From Allium sativum (taxonomy: Eukaryota > Streptophyta > Magnoliopsida > Asparagales > Amaryllidaceae), in assembly GCA_030737875.1 (NCBI GenBank), contig CM060915.1, forward strand, positions 629,488,786 through 629,552,785: DNA of 64,000 bases. Reading direction: 5' to 3'. A model generated the notes under the pieces. The model worked only from the letters and a program-made list of their open reading frames with translations. It searched no databases and was not told the origin of the DNA. A program made the position numbers and the translations under genes. Of this stretch, positions 58,291-64,000 are shown piece after piece; position 1 is the first letter of the stretch; every line of letters starts with the position of its first letter.

Positions 58291-61200
58291 TGTAACAACC
58301 CGGAAAATCCGAACCAATTTTAATTTTTTATTTTGGCAATTTTAGTGAATTTTGAATATTTAAAATGAATTATTTTAAATAATAGCGATGAGAAATTTAT
58401 TTTGAATAGAATTAGAACGTATATATTTATTTGAATCGACATTAGAATATAAATATTTATTTTAAATTATAAAAGGAATTGAAAATGGCGCGGTAGTTTG
58501 AAAATTCGATTTCAAATTTCAAATGAATGTACAAGATTCGAAATAAACCGAATTTTAGCGAAACCAAAAATTAGAATCTATTTGAAAATATCTTTCCAAT
58601 GAATCTACAAATCAAAATTTCATAGCAAGAATAAAAAGTTATGCCCAGTTGAAAATTCAGAATAGTCACTATGGAATTTTGGCCCTTAAAAATGGAAATT
58701 TTGCAAACTACCTCCATTTTCAGCGAAACCACTTTTGTTGGATCCACGATGTCAAATTATTGCTAGATTCCAAAATTCATAATTTTTCGAATCAATATGT
58801 GAGTGTGGCAAAAGAAAACGTGTTTTGTTAGTTTCAGTCAAATTTAATTGACTGGAAAATGGTCATTTTTCAAACGGCCTCGAAATTTAACGAAATTAGT
58901 TTTGTTAGGACCGTATCATCAATACAAGGCTAGAAATAATTTTTCTGTAATTTTTGGTGTTAGTATGTGGCCCCGGTAAATTAAAATGTACGTTAAAATG
59001 CAATATATTAATTTATATTTTAATTTAAAGAAAAACTGATTGAAACAATCGAGTTGACAAACGGGACATATCCCATTGTGTCCGGAATGGGCATATTTAG
59101 CTAGAAGGGATAGTCGTTGGGTTTGATTTGGAGTTAGAATAAAAAAGTAACTTTTTGGAATTAAATAATTAAATTTATAAATGGTCAACCCCCTCCTCTT
59201 CTCTCTCCTCATTCAAAACGCACAAAAAAAAGAGAACCCGTCGCTTCCTCTTCAGCCGCTCCTCTTCCTTCCCGCCACAAGCAGTCGCCGCACGCCTCCT
59301 CCACCTCCTCCTCTCCTCTCTCTCTTCCTCATTCTCTCTTCCAATTTGCAAACCCTAAGCCCCAAATTGCAAACCACCACCACCGTAGGCCCCTCTAGCG
59401 CCACCAGCACCCTTCCTCCGCCAAGTCAGGCCTGCTCCACCGCCCCTCATCCCTCAGCTCCGTCCATGGGCCCCACCACCTCAAAAATCACGTTTTTCAC
59501 AAATTCCCGTTTTTGCATTTAACATCCTGTCACTATTTCGCCAATAACTCCGAAACCGTGCACTTATGACCAAAACTCCATAGTACCAAATTTGAACAAC
59601 ATGATTTTCTCTTCGATTTGGTATATGATAGTCCTATTTAGGATTGCGAAGTTGTCGGGAAAACGCATCCAAAGTCTGCTGTCCAAACACTGTCCAAATG
59701 CTGTCTTTTCGCGATTTCCTGCGAAATGACAGCATTTTCAGAAGGAAGACTAGGCGAAAGTTGTCCAGAATGGCGTGTTTAAGCTAGAAAAAAAGTTGGT
59801 GTGAAGATTGGACTTCGTTTGCAAATTCTGGAACCAGAACAACAAATCCGGGCGATAGAAAATATATGAGTTTTCTCTGCTTTAAAGCTTCTATGGTTTT
59901 TGACGTATAAAGTATATAAAGTTATGATTTTTAATTACATAAAGTTATGATTTTTAATTACATAAAGTTATGATTTTTAATTGCATAAAGTTATGATTTT
60001 TAGTTATGTGAACATCATGTTAAAAATATGATTTTTATGTACATGTAGCGACAATAATATTTGATTTTTATATATGTAGAGTATTAAAAATATAATTTTT
60101 AGCGAAGTAAAAATATAATTTTTAGAATTGAAATAAAAATATAATTTTTACTATGAACAGCGTGAAGAAGATTGCATTGGAATTTCAGGCAAGTCAGGAT
60201 TGTTCTGGAATTCAGAAATAAAAATGGCGGAGTGGAAACCGAAGGTGAGAACTCCTCACTATAATTTTCTTATACAGTTATTTATTTTATAACTGCATAT
60301 ATGAACTGTTCCCCGTCATCCACAGACCATGGACGACTTGTTTGATTGTTTGGTTTGGCTGATTAGATTATTTGGTCGAATTTGGTTGTTTAGGTGAAAT
60401 GAATTGATTAGAATTGTTACGTGTGTATGGCGCGAGCCAATATCAGGAGAGGGGTAATGCTAGACATTACCCAATTTTGATATCGCGCCGTTATGCTGCC
60501 AAAATTTTCTAAAATATGTTAGAACAATAAAAATATCATTTTTATTGTATAAATGAACAGAATAAAATATTCATGTGTTGAAATAAATATTTTATAGTTA
60601 AAGATATAATTTTTAACGCGAATATGAATAAAATAAATATTCATAAACAAATCTGACAATTTTTTATGTACACACATTTGACCGATATTGATTAGGATGA
60701 TAAATTTTACACATCGCCCAACTGCACAAATAAATCTGTGTTTGTTGTTTGAAAACCCCATACGGGTATTTGGATGATATTGGACATACACTAATCCCAA
60801 TAATCAGCTGTATGTCGATCGATCGATTGATAGGCTGTGTAAGCGTCGAATATTTATATTTGATGCTTATGCACTGTAGAATGCACTTTGGGTGATGATT
60901 GATTGTGTTTCATTGTTGTTGTATACATGTATTGTACGAAATCCATATAAATCAAATTATATGGTAATTGATTGTGTCTGATTCCAGTTCAGAAAGAATG
61001 AATATTTTAAAATAATGATTATTTTAACAGAATGAATATTTAAAAATAATATTCAGTAAAAGATCAAAATCTGATTTTGATGTCCGATTTGGGATGGACA
61101 CGAATATATTTGAATATATAAAGCCGTGTTGATTATATATGCGCCATTTTGACGTGAACGATATTTATATCGATTTTATTCATTTTTATAATGAATATCG

Positions 61201-64000
61201 AAATGGAAATGATTTTGAAATATAATGTTTTAAAAATATTATCATTTATATATCGCTGATATGGAATATTTAATTTTGATTTGAAATTGAATATGAAGTT
61301 GAAATCGTTTTGTAAACAAATTTAAAACGACTTATAAAATACGTTTTAAATGGAAATCGATGAAATATATATTATATAATATAATGGCCTGAATAGAACG
61401 CACCGCGCTGCGGCAGTTCGCGAATTTTGACCATTGACTTTGAATGGACATTACAGGAGATCCGACCATCAGATTCTCCTAAAACTGGAACCACTTGGGT
61501 TCGTATCGAAAAGAGATTTCCAAAGAATATTAGAGATTTGAAATCTAACAGTTGGATTTGGAATTATGTCCAAATCAAATTTGGAAAAGGTCGATGTAAG
61601 TGTAATTCGATGGCCGTTTATGGAAATCGATTGTACGGGCCTTGATAAAATTATTAAAAATATCAATAAACTAGTGTAAAATCATAATAAATGATTTGGA
61701 AAGAACTTGGATGAAAAATTCCATGTTTGAAAAGATAAAAATATATTTTTATCAAAATGAACTAGTTATGAACTAGAAATGGAAAATCCAATGTTTTTAA
61801 ATAAATAAATTAGATTTGAAATGATTTTGAAAATAACCAGAATTTCCAATACATGAATTGGAATGGATTTGAATCGAAATTATCTTCAGAATATTTCGAT
61901 ATTGGATTTCGTGATTATACAGATATTGTGGAGGAGTTTGGAAGATATATATATCGTTATTCCAATACAAAATTTGTTGATTTTAAGAATTTGATATTGA
62001 ATATAAGCCAATATATTTTCTATTCAGAGCCTTGTATTTAATATCCAATTGGATTTTGGGTTTGTCGTGAATGGTATCTTCAATAATACTGTTCTTGAAC
62101 CGAATGTTGTTAAGAGAATCAGAAACTAACTGGAGATTAGTTAAGTTGAATGGTTTCCTGGGTATTGATCTGATATTGGTTTCGGCCTTCAGTGTTAATA
62201 CTTAGGGAACTGTTCTCTTACTAATGTACGGTTAGAGACTGATTGGATTTTGGGTTTGTTGTGAACTATGTTTTTATCGACATTCGTTCTTTAACTCGAT
62301 TTACAGTGAAATGAGATTTGGAATTTATAAATCCTTTTATTAAGATTTAACGGGAATTTTCCAAAGTAAAGTTTTCCAATTTAATATATTTAATTGGAAT
62401 TGAATTGAAATTGGTCTTTGGGTTTATTGTGAATGGTTTTTTAAATAACACTAGTTCTTTAACCCGATTAACAATGGAGTTAAGAGAATTAGAAACTAAC
62501 TGGAGATTAGTTAAGTTGAATGGTTTCCTGGGTATTGATCTGATGTTGGTTCCGTCCTTCGGGGTTAATACTTAGGGAATCGTTCACTTGCTAATTTACG
62601 GTTAGAGGCTGATGGAATGGAATGTGATTTTGGGTTTATCGTAAATCGTGTTTTAAATGACATTGGTTCTTTAACCCAGTTAAAGACAGGATATGGTTTC
62701 CCAAGTTGACATCCAAAGGAAGATTAAAGAATAAATTTTAAAGAATTTATCTTTGATAAAATTAATGGGAACCTTTCCCAAAGAATATGAATATTTGATT
62801 AAAAGAATATCCAGAATTGGAATGAGGCGTATGTTTTGATTGTATAGCACTTGTTTATCATATACGCGAGTTATTCAGAAAGGCCGGGTTTATACCCATT
62901 CTGAATAACTGATTCGACGATATGTCGACGATGAAGACGGTGGTTGAAGACCAAAGGTCTTCACATCGTTTGGATGATTACTGATGTCTTGATTGGGCTA
63001 TACACCCAAGACGAGGTAATAAGTGGTGATCGTCCAGACGTACTTGGAGATTGACGGATATGCGAGGACCTCTCTCTTGTATTGGAATACGGGAGAGGAA
63101 TAAGGTGCCTTCGGTTTCGCTCAGACCCAGAACGGACTTATAAATCGATTGTGTGTCTAACATTGGACTTTATTCTGTGCTGATTGATTTCTATTAAATA
63201 TATATATCTGTTTGGCGGCGGAAAATTTATTCTCTTGCTTAATGCCCTTCTCTAAGACGTACGAGCTCAGAGGTTATATATCGATAGATATCAGTCGCAT
63301 GGCATGAATTTCCTGTGTGGCGTGCTGAGATGCAATGATCAAGGCTTTTGTTGAAAAGCAGAGTCTTGTGGTTGATGATCAAAGCACGACTTTGATACAG
63401 CGTAGCTTTGTGTATAGCGTTGATTTGTGAGCTTCACACCTCAGTACGAGTTAAAAACGGGATGAGGATTGCTGGGAGAACACGACGTTTCTTTCTAGCT
63501 GTGGGTGGTGTCAGCGTTTTACTAGCCCTGACATTGTTGATTATTATACCTTTGTGGATGTTGGAATGCGAGGCGCCTCGGATATATCAGTCTCTTCGGT
63601 GCCGTTGGATAGGTCTGATAGGACCGGGAAATGTGTGTCCATGAATTGCCAATCCTTAAATGTAACGGAGGATCGGCCCAGCCGTTTCCAAGGGCTACCC
63701 AGAGTGTGTAGTCCTGGGGCATTTGCTAGAATGTCTCGAAGCCGGTGAGGAGCTTGCCCCTTTCCTCGACTCATGATGGAAATCCAATTTCCAATACGTG
63801 ATATTTCGGTTTTATTTGTAGAGCCTAGTATTGGCGACATGATAGATGGTACCCATGCCGCCTAGGATTGGTACATTTATATTTGAAGTTGTTTTGACAC
63901 TATACACTTATAATAGTATCAAATGATTTGTTTTAAACGTATTAAGCATTATTTGGCTATTATAACGGAAAACCCGATCCTCTGGCTTGCCTTGCATTGT
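58291..64000 (+). mobile_element. 3' LTR of element C, truncated by the window end
   Basis: Starts TGTAACAACCCGG. Collinear with the first LTR: leader 59190-59470, palindrome array 59925-60155, conserved block 61456-61479, 46-nt units between 62058 and 62677, paired-arm hairpin 62870-62909. It contains no solo LTR insertion, so that event happened after C had inserted. Confidence 0.9.

Larger units (their letters stand above)
47788..64000 (+). mobile_element. Element C: third giant-LTR element, 3' end outside the window
   Basis: First LTR 47788-57260, which is 6288 bp after removing the solo LTR and one target copy. Interior 57261-58290 (1030 bp, noncoding). Second LTR from 58291, present for 5710 bp. 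Aligning the window end to position 53532 of the first LTR places the missing end about 543 bp beyond 64000. It inserted into the second LTR of B. Confidence 0.9.

Noticed and set aside
59181..59522. Proline/serine-rich 113-residue plus-strand frame, with a counterpart at 48862-49047
   Set aside because: It lies in the GC-rich leader of C's LTRs. The two copies are open over different lengths and no domain is recognisable. A leader-encoded peptide cannot be excluded but is not supported.

Overview
The window is plant nuclear DNA made almost entirely of nested LTR retrotransposons. It is AT-rich. The internal regions that can be read begin with a primer binding site matching plant initiator Met-tRNA (TGGTATCAGAGC). 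Degenerate Ty3/gypsy pol and chromodomain-like remnants point to the Tekay/Del lineage of chromoviruses. This fits intergenic heterochromatin of a large angiosperm genome; I cannot name the species. I found no convincing host gene, tRNA, rRNA or CRISPR array.

Layout. (1) 1-5862 is a mosaic of three interrupted long-LTR pieces: F on the minus strand (1-3358), an old D-like LTR 3' part on the plus strand (3359-4418), and G on the minus strand (4419-5862). (2) 5863-6785 is a degenerate remnant. (3) 6786-37413 is element E, a minus-strand Tekay/Del-like chromovirus. Its 3' LTR is split by element D and its integrase is split by element A. (4) Element D (8387-18899, target-site duplication TAAAA) is a full-length but defective Ty3/gypsy element with LTRs of about 3.1-3.2 kb and broken gag and pol. 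(5) Element A (21429-36057, target-site duplication GCTTC) has LTRs of about 6.8 kb around an interior of only 1.04 kb with no coding capacity. (6) Element B starts at 37414 in the reverse transcriptase region of E. Its first LTR carries a 1.32-kb tandem duplication and a 944-bp insertion. Its second LTR is cut at 47787 by element C. (7) Element C (47788 to past the window end) belongs to the same family as A and B. Its first LTR holds a solo D-type LTR (54007-57186).

The relative order can be read from the nesting. E is older than D, A and B. B is older than C. C is older than the solo D-type LTR. By eye the LTR pairs of A and D are very similar, while B and C are more diverged.

The most interesting content is the A/B/C family, a non-autonomous group in which the LTRs make up nearly the whole element and the interior is noncoding. 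Within it are RNA- or DNA-structure candidates conserved between independently inserted copies: two hairpins just after the primer binding site, a recurrent 46-nt palindromic unit, a paired-arm hairpin in the 3' part of the LTR, and arrays of a short TAAAAAT/ATTTTTA palindrome. The D family shows a second set: two covarying 51-nt hairpin modules, three GGTTAAGT/ACTTAACC hairpins, and two palindromes upstream of the TATA box, one resembling an E2F site.
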